A stretch of DNA of 64,000 nt, from the NCBI GenBank assembly GCA_029379385.1, contig CM055612.1:7192001-7256000 (forward strand), given 5' to 3'. Position numbers and translations under genes: made by a program. This document shows, in pieces, positions 13,391 to 30,014 of this stretch; the first letter of the stretch is position 1, and each line of letters begins with the position of its first letter. Below the pieces are notes generated by a model. It saw only the letters and a list, made by a program, of their open reading frames with translations. It made no database searches and was not told the DNA's origin. This DNA is from Quillaja saponaria. Lineage: Eukaryota; Streptophyta; Magnoliopsida; Fabales; Quillajaceae.

Positions 13391-16300
13391 CACTAGACAA
13401 CTATTAGATTTTCAACTGCATTACTGCATGATGGGTCTCATTGTTTCTGCAGTATGTCAAAGAGAAACCATATTTAAGAATGCAAAGCAAGATATTACCA
13501 TCTGAATGAATGAAAGAACACCAATGCCAAAAGTGCATGTTTGTGCATACTATAACTTATGAATTGACTGAAGTCCACTCCACCCAAAGAAAAAGAAAGA
13601 AAAGAAAAATAAGAAAAAGTATGCTCATCGAAAAATCAAACTATAATGGTATAGTTTCTCATAATTCCTCAAACCAATGTACAAACTGTCAGAAAAAGGG
13701 CTAGCAGTATTTCTCACAGCTAAACATAAGACATCAAGGAATAATATGGGTTGGAAAATGGTGGCAGAGGTCCGGTAATTTAATGGTCCAAGAAATATGA
13801 GTAGCAATGGTTTACCTCTTCACTATTTTAATTTTCTTTTCCATTAGCAGCAATCATAAGATTGAATCCAGCCAAGACCAGTTCGCCACTACTAACAAAC
13901 TATGCAATGCACAATATACGGATGAATTAACAGTTAAATATAAAATCTCCTAAATTCAGCAACATCTGATACCCTGCTTTCCTTGAAATGATTTGAAAAT
14001 ATCCTAAATAATGGGTTTGACAGAGTGTTTCCGAAACACAAGTACAAAGAACTAAGCTAAACTATGCTTGAAGTTAATATACAGCAACATTAGTGGAAGG
14101 AAGGCATTCAAGAAAGAAAGATGGGAATTCTACTATTGTCATATGTATGCATGTGCATTATTTAATTATGAACTGCAAATGTCCACTACAAGAAAGTCAT
14201 ATAGGACAGTAAAATTTGACAATGGCATATACGAAGTACCAGCATTCAGATCCAAATCTGCCACGACTATAAAGAACCATTATTATTAATCCTGAAGTTA
14301 CATAATACAAATGTATATTCAACAAAACAAAAAAAGAGTCAGATTTTTACGATAAAACCAGGTATGACACATTGCATTTGGCTGCTGAGGAAGTGCAAAA
14401 ATAAAACCCGAGCTTAAAAACTCTATCTAACTAGTCTGAGGGCCTCGACATTTTTTTCTTTCAGAACACCTGTATTCTCCAAAACCAAACAGACGACAAA
14501 ACAGGAAACGATTGAACCCAGACCAGATTGAATGTAAGAAGAAAAAAAAAAAAAAAAAACTATTCCAGCACGTACCTTCTTCGACCAGGCAGGCACTTTC
14601 CCAAAACGCCTAACTCCGGAAAAAAATTTGGAATACCCACCAGGAAAATTTCCGGATCCAAGTCTCAGTAAACACAGTGAAATCAGATTTTGCCTTCTAG
14701 CCTAGTCTAGATACCGTCAAAGTAGTACCCAGAAAGCTGCTTCGAGCAATGCCACTCGACACTGAACCCCAGAAAACGCATAACACAAAGTCTGACAAAG
14801 GCAAAGAGTACAAGAGAATCCTAAACCAAATGCTCAGCTACATGTGGAAAGAAAATGTAGCTAGAAGAGTAGATACGACTACTTCAAGAGTACTATTATC
14901 CCATAAGCTAAAAATATATATATATATATTTTAAATTGATTTTGATACTTTGAGTTCATGTACTTCCAATTCAAACCAAAATTAGTAGCAATAAGCCAAT
15001 CATACAATTTAGAAGAAAATGGTAAAGGATTGCGCAATAATTTACCCATCACTATCACCATAACACCCCAAAATAGTAAAAGCTGACGCCTAAGATCGTC
15101 AAAATTCCAAAAGAGAAAAAAAAAAATGAAAACTATAATATAATAATGGGCGCAGAGTTGGTACAGGGTAGGTACCTAGCTAGCTGCGGATCTGTTGGTG
15201 CTTAAGGTGGAAGCAACAGCAAGGAATCTTTAGAACGAAGGTTGGGAAGCTTCCATCTAATTTAATTTCCAAGAGAGAGAGGGTTTTATTTGTTAAGATT
15301 TTTGAGAAAAATGGGTCTCTGGGGTAACTTAGCAGTAAATTTGACAGGGTCATGGCCATTGACAAGGTGAAATGGAGCTGAGCTTAGATGGTACATCAAC
15401 TTCAGAAACCCATCAAAACCCTGAATGTCAATGAATTATTTTCTAATCAAACAATTAATGGGTTCTTTTAGTTTTATTAAGTAAATACTTCTTTATTTTC
15501 TTTTTCTTTTTTCTTTTTTTTCTTTTTTTCTGCAATGCCTTAGTTCTGATTAGTTGTGGTGGGTATGCAGTCAATATAAGTAACATTCCCCTGTTTTTTG
15601 TAGAAAAAATAAAAATTCCCCCTTTTTTGTAGCCTGCTTAAGGATCGAAGTCATATATACTCAGTATCACCATGTTTGGAAGTTTTCTATTTCTGTATAT
15701 GATTTGTGCTACAAGTCTTGAATAGCTCAAATAAGAATCTTATTTTATTATTAGCTGTTTCATTGAAGATCATTTGAGAGTAGTGATACAAGTATGTTTA
15801 TGGTAAATTTATTTCTTTAATCCTTGATATTATATACATAAAGGTTAGTTGTTGACATAAAAGAAATATTTATATATGTATTATATTTGCGTCAAATATA
15901 ATAATTTACATATAATAATTATTATTCCCTTAATTTAAATATTTGTAATATATTATTTTATGAGTATTTATATTTTAGATGTAAATTTAATCTCCTTCAA
16001 TATTTATAATTGATTATCTTTTTTTTTTTTTATCACTATCATTGAGCTACACTATATTTTTTTTTACTCAAACGTTGCTTGATTAGCTTGTGTGGTGGGA
16101 ATTAGAATGGTGCAAAAAAAAAAAAAAAAGAGGAAGAATTTTGGGCATGGATGGACATCATGACATCATCTTTAGTCGTCTCAAATAGTCAGCCCCTGCA
16201 CATGGTTTAGTTGGCTTGTTAAGGGAGCATGGGACACTATATTTGAAGATAAGCCTCCGGTCACGTGCATAATGTACGCGATAACATCTAGGAAAGAGTG

Positions 16301-16736
16301 CTTATAATAATGCTTTTGGTAATGATTATGTTAAATAATACACATTAAAATTAAAAAAATGGAAAAATCACATAAAATAGGAATAGATAATAATTATATG
16401 ATCTTAAATGGGTCATATTCTTTTAAGAAATAATATAATACAAGTTTATAATTCTGAATGGTAGTAGTGAAAAATACAATGCTCTTAAATTTTATATGAT
16501 TTTTTATTCTCTTTCGTCATAAATCAACTTTTGCAATGAATAAAGAAAACTACAACCCAATAGAACCCTACAAAAATTCAAGACACGCATATAATCTTCA
16601 GTCTTCACCAATAGTTCGTATTATCAGATGCCATAAATATATAAATTCCTGATCACATACGAAGATAAGAGCTGATTTCAAGTCCTCGTGACGAGGTCTG
16701 TTTGTTTTTATCTTCAATCATTTGATCTCCATAATC
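13391..16736. other. 5' leader and promoter region of coiled-coil gene, then intergenic
   Basis: This region is upstream of the minus-strand ATG at 13390. A good minus-strand splice donor (revcomp of GTAC at 14572-14575) follows a GC-richer block at about 14576-14760, a plausible 5'-UTR exon whose intron runs towards 13390. A poly-A run at 14541-14559 and an (AT)n tract near 14914-14929 are present. From about 15400 to 16700 the DNA is AT-rich with poly-T and poly-A tracts, and no gene is recognised. Confidence 0.45.
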
Positions 16737-16958
16737 TCAAGTGCCACCTTCCTTTTCATCATAACCTGCTACTGGAACAGTTTTTGAATTCTGGGTCTTA
16801 GACAACCAATTGAAACACCCACTTGATTTTCTGGGTTTGGAACCAATTCCTTCTATCTTGGTGTTTTTCTCCTCTTCTTCTCCTTCCTTTCTTTTCATTT
16901 TCTCCAGATGTAGCTTTCTCATCACATATGCCTCAGCCAAACCAGATCCTGTTGCCAT
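16737..16958 (-). CDS. Small uncharacterised plant protein, 73 aa
   Basis: A single-exon open frame of 73 residues begins MATGSGLAEAYVMRKLHLEK, continues through a very basic then acidic segment (KMKRKEGEEEEKNTK), and has a Cys/Trp motif SSGCFNWLSK near residues 45-54. No signal peptide or membrane segment is apparent; the first ~30 residues could form an amphipathic helix. A TATA box lies about 53 bp upstream on the same strand, and the region is less AT-rich than its flanks, so I think the gene is real. The opening GSGLAEAYV(M)(R/K)KLH resembles small unannotated proteins of dicots as I remember them, but I cannot name a function. Expression data would decide. Confidence 0.6.
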   Translation of the reverse strand: MATGSGLAEAYVMRKLHLEKMKRKEGEEEEKNTKIEGIGSKPRKSSGCFNWLSKTQNSKTVPVAGYDEKEGGT

Positions 16959-17010
16959 TGCTTAAATTTGATTTGGATATGCAGTTGTGGATTTGGGAGG
17001 CATGAGAGGC

Positions 17011-17018
17011 TATTTATA
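17011..17018 (-). promoter_or_regulatory. TATA box of the 73-aa gene
   Basis: On the minus strand the sequence reads TATAAATA, centred ~55 bp before the ATG at 16958. This would leave a short leader of roughly 20-25 bases, a normal plant core-promoter arrangement. Confidence 0.6.
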
Positions 17019-17269
17019 AGTGTTTAAACTGGCTTGGTGAACAAGAAAATTCGGTGAGGTCACTAATGAGGTCATGCAGTGCTCTTTGCCAAGAAAAGTG
17101 ATTGTCTTTTGTTGACTGTTTAATGGCGTCCTGGAATTTTGAAGGAGGCCTTTTTTGGTTGAAAGTTTCTCTTATCTTGGTGACCAAGAAATTTTGTTTG
17201 TAAAAAGATGTCTGTAAAACGGGGATGGGCTGTAGCTTTCATTATAATATGAAAATTTTATCCCTATAC

Positions 17270-18284
17270 GAGCGCATTTTCTAATAGATGTGAATCTTTT
17301 AATCTTAAATTCATTTTGCGGGACAAAATTTGTCGTCCACACATAACAACCACCTAATAGAAAGGGAAAGGTTTACAAGATTTAAGTTATTATTTTGTAT
17401 AAAAATATTTCATTTTAATAGTAGTATTTTTAAAACACTTAAAAATAAAAAAATTTGTTGATTTCAAATAAAATTCATTTGAAATTTATATTTTATTTAA
17501 TTATAAATTTCACATTATCATAATAAGCTTAATTTTATTTTGTGAAATTTATTTGAATTAAGTTATTATTTTATTTGAATATATGGAGTGCGATTTCAGT
17601 GAAACTAGAGAATGCTTGAATGATATAATTTTAGACGGTTAGATAATCCTTACAAATGATATGTTTAAGTATTTATGGTCATTTATACAAAAATATGGTG
17701 CAATTAAACATGATGTAAACCATAGGATCAAGGCAGGGTGGGTGAAATGGCGGAGTGCTTCAAAAGTTTTATGTGATCCTAAAATTCTGAATAGATTGAA
17801 AGGAAAATTTTATAAGTCGACAGGGAGATCAATTATTTTATATGGTACTAAATGTTGGGCAGTTAAGAAGCAACATTCCCATAAGATGGGAGTAGCCGAA
17901 ATGAGAACGCTGAGATGGATGACAAGACATACAAGAAAAGATAGAATAAGGAATGAAGAGATTCGTAAGAAGATGGAAGTAGCATCTATTGAGGAGCGCA
18001 TTTTCTAATAAGATGTGAATCTTTTAATCTTAAATTCATTTTGACAGGACAAAATTTAAATTATTTCATTTTAATAGTTGTGTGTTTAAAACACTTAAAA
18101 ATATAAAATTTATTTTATTTTAAATGAATTTTATATTTTTTATATTCGGAACTAATGAAATTATGTGATTTCAAATAAAATTCATTTGAATTTTATATTT
18201 TATTTAATTATAAATTTCACACCATCATAAAAAGTTTAATTTTATATTGTGAAATTTGTTTGAGTTAAGTTATTATTTTGTCCA
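17270..18284. repeat. Pair of ~300 bp direct repeats flanking a LINE fragment
   Basis: Copy 1 (about 17270-17575) and copy 2 (about 17994-18284) both start GAGCGCATTTTCTAATA and share blocks such as TTTTAATCTTAAATTCATTT, TTTAAAACACTTAAAAATA and TTCAAATAAAATTCATTTG in the same order. Copy 1 carries extra sequence after the first 70 bases and copy 2 has extra AT-rich sequence in the middle. The offset is 724 bp at the start. The LINE fragment occupies the gap and runs directly into copy 2. Confidence 0.8.
17582..18008 (+). mobile_element. LINE reverse-transcriptase fragment (C-terminal region)
   Basis: An open stretch with one in-frame stop (TAG at 17640-17642) encodes part of a plant LINE reverse transcriptase after the catalytic core. 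Visible motifs include YMECDFSETR, FKYLWSFIQKYGAIKHDVNH, RIKAGWVKWRSAS, KGKFYKSTGR, LYGTKCWAVKKQH, MRTLRWM and RIRNEEIRKK. The catalytic FADD box is absent, and both ends are truncated. The element is dead. It lies between two direct repeats and ends inside the start of the second. Confidence 0.88.
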
Positions 18285-18883
18285 CCTCAAAACAATATTT
18301 TTATTCTTAATTTTACATATAATTTGCATTTAAATAAATAGATAAAAAGCCACCACAACTTTATCTCTTTATCTCAAATGTCCATCTAAAACTACAAAAA
18401 AAAATTTCTCAACTTGTCTTTTATTCATTAACCAATAATTAATGTCTATGTCTTTATATTTTTAGTAAATCAATATTAGTTTCAATTAAAAAATTTGAGA
18501 GTAGTATGATAAAAAAAAAAAATACTTAAACTGCAATAAAAATTTTATTTGTTCCAAATAAGAGAATTCATTTTAAATGAATTGAATTGTATAATTCATT
18601 TTAAATTAATTAAATTGTAAAATTTATTAAAATAAAATAAATTCTATTCTTTGTTTCGTTTTAAACACATTGTAAGAGAGCATAAAAGACTAGTTATGTC
18701 ATAAGGATATTGCCAATGACTTGTTACGAGGTTTTCCTAGTAAGTGTATTTAAAATGTGATAAATTAATTACGATTTCAATTTTATACAATAAATGATTT
18801 GTTATTTTAAAAATGTTTGAAATACTAAAAATTATATTTATTTTATATAATCGTAACAAGTGTAGAATTAATTACAAAATGTT
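18285..18883. other. AT-rich 3' flank of ALD1-like gene
   Basis: This is very AT-rich DNA with short palindromic segments such as ATTCATTTTAAATGAATT near 18566. It contains no recognisable gene and presumably includes the 3' UTR of the minus-strand aminotransferase. Confidence 0.5.
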
Positions 18884-23783
<4,900 letters not shown>

Positions 23784-26700
23784 AATTAGCTTCAATATCA
23801 AAACTTTCCAGTCTTCTTTTAATAGAAATGTACTTGAGACCGAAACTGATTGCAACAATGGGACTTCTTCTAGTTGATGTCCTTCATCACTTTCAACAAA
23901 CCATAAGCAGACTACTTAAATTGTTCCTAAATATAACGTGCCATCTAGGACCATCTCACTTACGGATATCCAACATAGTTTTCAATGTTAACTCCCAGAA
24001 ACCAACAAATGTTACAAAGCTTTCCATGCCCACCATTACGAGAATTCAGGTTCATGGACTACTATACGTCAAGGAACTTTACAAACCAACCTGCCACAAA
24101 TTGACTAAAATTTTCTACCCTGCCCCCATGTGGAGATAATTGTCCCAATGTCCTTAATGAACTCCATATATATCTGTCCACAATTCCCCAATGAAATTGC
24201 GGTGATGCTTCAATGTAGGAAGATAGTTAAATGTGTTTCAGATGCTCCACAAAGAATTTAGAAAAGCCACAATCCATGATCCAACCCAATAAGCCATTTT
24301 GTGGAATAACAAAAAAAAAAAAAAACTTGTCTAAAAGAACTTTAGTCTGGCAGTTGGCATTGATTCTTTGACAGGGACCTTATAACAAACATATGGAACG
24401 ACAAAGACTCAAATTTTGTCTATTATTGAAAACGTAAAGGTTTTTTCCTTAGACGCATTTCTGATAATTGATAAGTGATAGTAACATGTTGCCAAATGAA
24501 CATATTACCACCGACAACACAAAAGAACAGCAATGAGAAGAATGGGAATTCCTAGATCTGAGACAACAGAGAAGAATGGTGAGCAAATGTGGAATCAGTG
24601 TAGTGTTATAACGTTACTACTGTCAGATATTGAAACAAAGCAGCATTTCTCATTGTAAGAATCGTAGCCCATGACCATGAGGCATGATCCAATTCTCATC
24701 CATTGAAAAGTCTGAATTCTATTTCTCCCATCACCGTCGGCTTGTTGACATCAGCCCACGATGTCACAGGGAATAATTCCTTTTGACACCATATTCACAT
24801 ACCTCTAGTCCTCTATTAATTCTTTTAACAAAAATTAAAAAAAAAAAAAAAACCTCTATTAATTCATCCTTCAAATAAATTCTAAAGTTTAAGAATTTTT
24901 TTCTCCCTTCTCAATTTTAGCACTCAAAAAAATATATTATTAAAATTGAGAACTCTTGTTGCTGATTTGATAGATGATGATTACATTAATGTTTGGGACT
25001 GAATTAATATAGAGGATTTTTTGGAAGGGAATATGCAGTATGCCTTTGAGTTATAGAGATTAAACTGAAACATTTTTTTCAATGAAATCAACTTAAATAA
25101 TTAAAGACAATTTCTTGAATAGCAAGTTTCCCTTTTGACCTAATTTTCCTATAAATATGATAAGATTGCCATAAAGAGATGAAATTTAGAACCATTATCT
25201 AAACTCCACCTACTATATATAGTTAGTACTACCTGAGCTAGCTGAAACAATTTTCCCCTTCGTTGTTTGTAAATCAATCAAATTGGTTAACGTAAGTACT
25301 TAGGTATGAAAATAAATTTAGTAGAAATCGATCGTTCAACTAAATTCACTCTCAATAAAGATTGAGATTGAGTTTTTGTGTTGTAAATTATAGAAACAAT
25401 TATTTTTGACATCAATTTTAATGGCAGATTTAGATCTTTAATTTGGGACCAAATCATAAATTAGTTTTGATTGAGAAATTTGAGTAAATAAGTTTTTATG
25501 TAATGCAAAATTAGGTCAACATCGCATAAACAAATAAGCAGACTATTGAATATGTATATATATATATTTTTTATTTGTTGTTTTGTAGAAATCCTGTTAT
25601 GAGCATAGGAGGTATCTCTTTCTCTCCCCATAAATTTCAAGTCTTTTGTACCAAGAGATTTTACCGGTTGAACCAATTAGCACATTTTATATTATATATT
25701 TGTTACACGACTTTCATTTTTAAACTTTACTTATATTTTTCATTCTATTTTTTTTGTCTTCAAGTGAATATGTATCTTTTATTTGTTTATTATTGTTTCT
25801 TATGAGCATATGAGGTATCTCTTTCTCTTCCCATAAATCTCACATCTCAAGTTAATGCGAGATTCAATTTCAAGTCTTTTGTACTAAGAGATTTTACAAA
25901 TTGAACTAATTAGCACATTTTATATTATATATTTATTACACGACTTTCATTTTTTAACTTTACTTATTTTTTTCATTCTATTTTTTTTGTCTTCAAGTAA
26001 GTGTAATTTGATAAAATCACTAAAAACTATATTTTATAAGGGTTACAATTATAAAAAATATCAAATTTTGTATGAGTCAGAATAATAAATGTATAATTTA
26101 TTAATGCCGATAAATAATTTGTCCAAATTTCATAAGGATCTACAACATTAATAAAAATATAACATTTTATAAGAGTCAAAATAAAATCTTCCCAAAATAA
26201 TGCAGGTGCATGTCTTCACCTAGATCCCTCTTATCATTGCCTAAAAAAATAAATTGACAAACTAAGTTGATATGTAAGAAAAAATTTATTTTCTAAAAAA
26301 TATATTACGATAAATACGTTAGTTGATTTAACTTGTAAAACTTTTTGGTATCATATCAACAACCGGGATTGAATTAACGAACTTTTTATAGAAAAAAAAA
26401 TTGCCTGAAATTGCTCCCAACTAAAAACGTTCTGTAGTTTTCTCTGCGGCCCAATTAGTATAATGACAAACTGATACCCAAATTCAGGAAAACCCAACTA
26501 ATAACCTAAAAACAGAAATCCCCCGGAACAAGAAAACGGGCCTCCGGCCCGCCGCCATAGAGCAAATTTCCCAGCGTACTTACGATCTAAGACTAAACAG
26601 TACTCAGTAGTCACTGGATTGAGCTTTGAACTCTCGTGTGGCGGCGGAGACTGGAAAACTGGACCATTGCCGTGGAGTCATTGACATACGTGTAGACGAA

Positions 26701-26877
26701 GCACCTTTGCATATAGCAAATCCGATTGTCTTCTCTGTCCCTGATCAAAATTAGGTATGGAAATGTGTTATCGTTCATCCTCGAAACTTTTCTTTCGTTC
26801 TGTTTTTAAGATGCACAAATAAATTTATTGCTTCAAATTTATGGGCATTCTGCTATTTTTTTTCCCAGGTGTTCTAT
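23784..26877. other. Divergent intergenic region between ALD1-like and TRM9-like genes
   Basis: This is about 3 kb between two divergently transcribed genes. The ALD1-proximal part contains no further exon that I could fit. The middle holds a ~200 bp tandem duplication (listed separately). The TRM9-proximal end has a GC-richer block at about 26520-26755, ending near GATCAAAATTAG|GTATGG, which looks like a 5'-UTR exon spliced to an acceptor before 26871. Confidence 0.5.
25598..25998. repeat. ~170-200 bp tandem duplication
   Basis: Copy 1 (about 25598-25766) and copy 2 (about 25799-25998) both run from TTATGAGCAT(A)GGAGGTATC through CAAGTCTTTTGTAC(C/T)AAGAG and TTAGCACATTTTATATTATA to TTTGTCTTCAAGT. 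Copy 2 has ~30 extra bases (around CTCAAGTTAATGCGAG). A related degraded motif (GAGATTCAAATTCAAGACTT) recurs near 32574 in the GPAT intron, so the sequence belongs to a dispersed repeat family. Confidence 0.8.
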
Positions 26878-26919
26878 GATTAGGTTTACCGCAGGCATAT
26901 GGTTTTTCTGTTTATAAGA
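26878..26919 (+). promoter_or_regulatory. Upstream ORF overlapping the TRM9-like start
   Basis: A 13-codon frame from ATG at 26878 to TAA at 26917-26919 overlaps the first in-frame ATG of the methyltransferase (26899) in another frame. If this ATG is in the transcript, ribosomes reading it would bypass 26899 and could reinitiate at the in-frame ATG at 27010. Confidence 0.5.
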
Positions 26920-29079
26920 GCAAGTAAATGCTTCTGTAAATCTAGGGAAGCCTTCAGTTTTCCCATTGTCATTAGCAGTGTTAGTTTCTATCATTCGGGA
27001 TTTGGTTCAATGAAAGGAGTTGATTCAGAAGTTTTTTCTAGTCACTGTACTATCGGTTCTGATGAAGAATCTTGCATTAGACGGTCGGTATCAGTTAGGG
27101 AGAACCCAAACTCTTCATACATAAGTGTAGTATCCACCCCTGAAATTGAAAAGAACTATGTGCATCGTGTTTATGATGCTATTGCTCCCCATTTCAGTTC
27201 CACCCGGTTTGCTAAATGGCCAAAAGTTGCCACATTTTTATCATCTTTGCCTTCAGGATCTCTTGTCTTGGATGCAGGATGTGGCAATGGAAAATACTTG
27301 GGTTTAAATAGTGATTGCTTTTTTATAGGATGTGATATAAGTTTTCCCCTAATTAAAATATGTGCGGGTAGGGAGCATGAAGTTCTGGTTGCAGATGCTG
27401 TAAATCTTCCTTATAGAACTGGGTTTGGTGATGCAGCAATTTCTATAGCAGTGTTACATCACTTAAGTACAGATAGTAGGAGGAGGAAAGCAATTGAAGA
27501 ACTAGTCCGGGTTGTTAAGAAGGGTGGCCTTATTCTGATAACAGTTTGGGCTGTAGAACAAGAGGATAGATCATTACTTACCAAATGGACTCCCCTTACA
27601 GAAAAGTATGTTGAAGAGTGGATAGGACCAGGAAGCCCTCGAGGTCGTGTTATGTCATCTGCAACATTAGAAAGCATTCCCGAAAGTGAGGAGAGTGGTT
27701 CAAGGGAGCACATAGAACATTCCAAGGAGTGTTCAACCGAGAAGATTCAAGAAACTGTGCATCAAAATTCTCATATTGATGATGAACTGATGGATTCAAA
27801 AGATGAAAATAAAATCAAGAATCAACAGGAGTTTTTTGTTCCTTGGCATTTACCTTATCATCGTGCTGAAATCAGTGGTGCTTCTGCTTGTGCTCTGGCC
27901 AATGGTCTGGCTAAGAAAGATGACAAAAAGGGTGCTGTAGTGTACAACAGATATTACCATGTTTTCAGTGAAGGCGAGCTTGAAAGGTAACTTTTGTATT
28001 TCCTCATATATGTTTTTGTATCATTACAAATGTTTGTTATTGAGGTTTCTCGTCTTATCAATTAGACCGTGGGAATGTTTTAAACTGATATTTAGGCTTG
28101 CTCTGTTTGTGACATCTTTTTGGAAACAGAAAATTGTAGTTTACACAAGTTTAATCTGTGCGCTAATTGGGACTCCAAAGTTGGTTTCTCTGATGTCTGT
28201 CAACAATTCCACCATGTGCACTGTACATATATTTTGTACAAATATACATATATGCATAAATGATTATACATAATAACAGACATAGATCCATACATACATG
28301 TATATATAATGACATAGAATATATCATGCATGAGCAAATTGGTACCATAGACTGAGGTACTACACTCAGGACTCAGGAGAAGCAGACTAGTCAGAGTACA
28401 GGCTTATTGAAACTTCAAGAATGTGATGAGTCACGAATGTTTAGCAACAAACTTATGGCAGTCAAATTATTTTACTAAGTTATTTTCTTTCTACCACCTC
28501 CATGGATGGGCATTGAGTTGCTGTTTTCAGAGGAACTGATGGCTAAAATCATGATATTGTTGCAATCTGCTGATATCTTTAAATTGTTTTCTGTAAATTT
28601 TCTTATCTGTTTGGTGCGAGGAGACCATATGTAAAACTTTTAGGCGGTCACTTTTACCCACTGAAGGTTCTTAAATGAGGAATGGTGGCTTGTTGAAAGT
28701 AATTATGAATAATCTGTACCATTTTATTTTATATTATAACAAAAGAGTTGCAGTAAAATGTTGTTTTACATTTACCAATTTATTACTCAGTGGGTTTGAA
28801 GGTTCTTCCTTTGTTTCTAAATCAATTGCTTTATTAGTGTTGTTCAATGTCCTCCTGTATATACCCCTTTTAAGGAGGAAATGCAGCAGGCACATTTTAA
28901 GATGTTGTTTAATTCACAAGTTAGTTGACATGCTTATTATGTTTGTAGAGTGTATAAATTTTATTTCTTTTTTGCATATTTTTTTTTTCAGGTTAGTGTC
29001 TGGCTTGGACGATGCTGTAGTTGTTGATCGGTTTTTTGACAAATCAAATTGGTGCATCGTTCTTGAGAAGACATCCTGA
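26899..29079 (+). CDS. TRM9: TRM9-like tRNA (carboxymethyluridine-34-5-O)-methyltransferase
   Basis: SAM-dependent methyltransferase that, in the TRM9/ALKBH8 family, methylates 5-carboxymethyluridine at the tRNA wobble position to mcm5U, working with a TRM112 subunit. Two exons, 26899-27986 and 28992-29079, join in phase 2 to 391 residues. Motifs: IEKNYVHRVYDAIAPHFSST at ~83-103, SAM-binding motif I VLDAGCGNGKYL at ~123-134, FIGCDIS for motif II, and FGDAAISIAVLHHLST. The C-terminal part carries SRRRKAIEELVRVVKKGG then FVPWHLP and the end SNWCIVLEKTS. The start is uncertain. From 26899 there is a 37-residue basic and aromatic leader resembling an organelle presequence. From 27010 the protein would begin MKGVDSEVF and be 354 residues. 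An overlapping uORF favours reconsidering the upstream start. The last exon is partly duplicated in the 3' flank. Confidence 0.9.
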
Positions 29080-29210
29080 TAAAAAATAAAAAAAAAGGTT
29101 AGCTAATTGTTAGTTGTTGATTGGTTTTTAAACAATCAAATTGGTGCATCACTATGAGAAAACATCGTTACCAAAAAACAATTAGCTGATTGTTAGTAGC
29201 TTGGTCGCTT
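29006..29210 (+). repeat. Decayed tandem copies of the last TRM9 exon
   Basis: The segment at 29006-29073 (coding, around TTGTTGATCGG and AATTGGTGCATCGTTCTTGA) recurs about 93 bp downstream at 29099-29167. There it reads TTGTTGATTGG and AATTGGTGCATCACTATGA, with small indels that break the frame. A third, shorter echo (TTAGCTGATTGTTAGTAGCT) starts near 29182. All lie past the stop codon. Confidence 0.82.
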
Positions 29211-29724
29211 TAAATTATTTCATGTATGATACATTGAAGTGAAGTTGTCCTACACGACTCTTGGTACCCAGCAATTTATCAGCAATAATGCACAGTCTCT
29301 CGTTACAGTTGTGCTGAACCATACCGATCAACAGATTTTGTGTGTAAGAGAGACAGAGCAAGATATATTCAGAGAAGAGATCAATTATACACCTTGTTTA
29401 AGTCTTTTTTGACTTTGACTGTTTGTCTTTTACCATTCTGTTGGGAATTTGTAACTACAGATTGTTGTTTACCCAAATGCAATATTGTTTGATGTTCCAA
29501 TTTTATTTATTCTTTTATGATTCCATCATCAATTTACAATGGTTTCTATTCTTTTGTAGTCATTAGTACCTCAATGATCATCCTTAACCTTTGTTTGGGG
29601 ACTTTGAAATGGTAAGTACAACGTCTCATTGCTGAAACAAAAGGTAGTATTTCTTCGATCCATTCCCGCGCCAATACGACCATACCTATTATCTTAAAAT
29701 AAGACAAAGAGAAGGATGTCCCCA
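29211..29724. other. 3' flank of TRM9-like gene
   Basis: Non-coding flank with no recognisable gene; it probably holds the polyadenylation region. Nothing else stands out until the CCCCAA tract. Confidence 0.45.
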
Positions 29725-29772
29725 CCCCAACCCCAACCCCAACCCCAACCCCAACCCCAACCCCAACCCCAA
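29725..29772. repeat. (CCCCAA)8 microsatellite
   Basis: Eight perfect CCCCAA units. The minus strand reads (TTGGGG)n, the same unit as the ciliate Tetrahymena telomere, and is predicted to fold into G-quadruplexes. It is flanked by ordinary unique DNA, so it is not a telomere here. Confidence 0.95.
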
Positions 29773-30014
29773 CCTTGTGTGGTGGAGGGAAGAAGGATTT
29801 ATCACAAGCATTGCATGACACACAAATGAGTAAAGATTGAACGCAACATAGATTTATATAATTAATGCTTCCATCTGTGCACTAATGATAATTGTGCTGT
29901 CAAATCGAAGTTTAAAAGCTTTGGTTGGATGTTCACATCATATATCATGCACAAGAGGGTACGTGGCCATGTTAACTTCTGTCCCACCTAATCAGTTTTG
30001 TTCTTTCTGGATGA

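Noticed and set aside
29725..29772. CCCCAA tract as an interstitial telomere
   Set aside because: Plant telomeres are TTTAGGG; eight TTGGGG units in unique DNA are better explained as a microsatellite.
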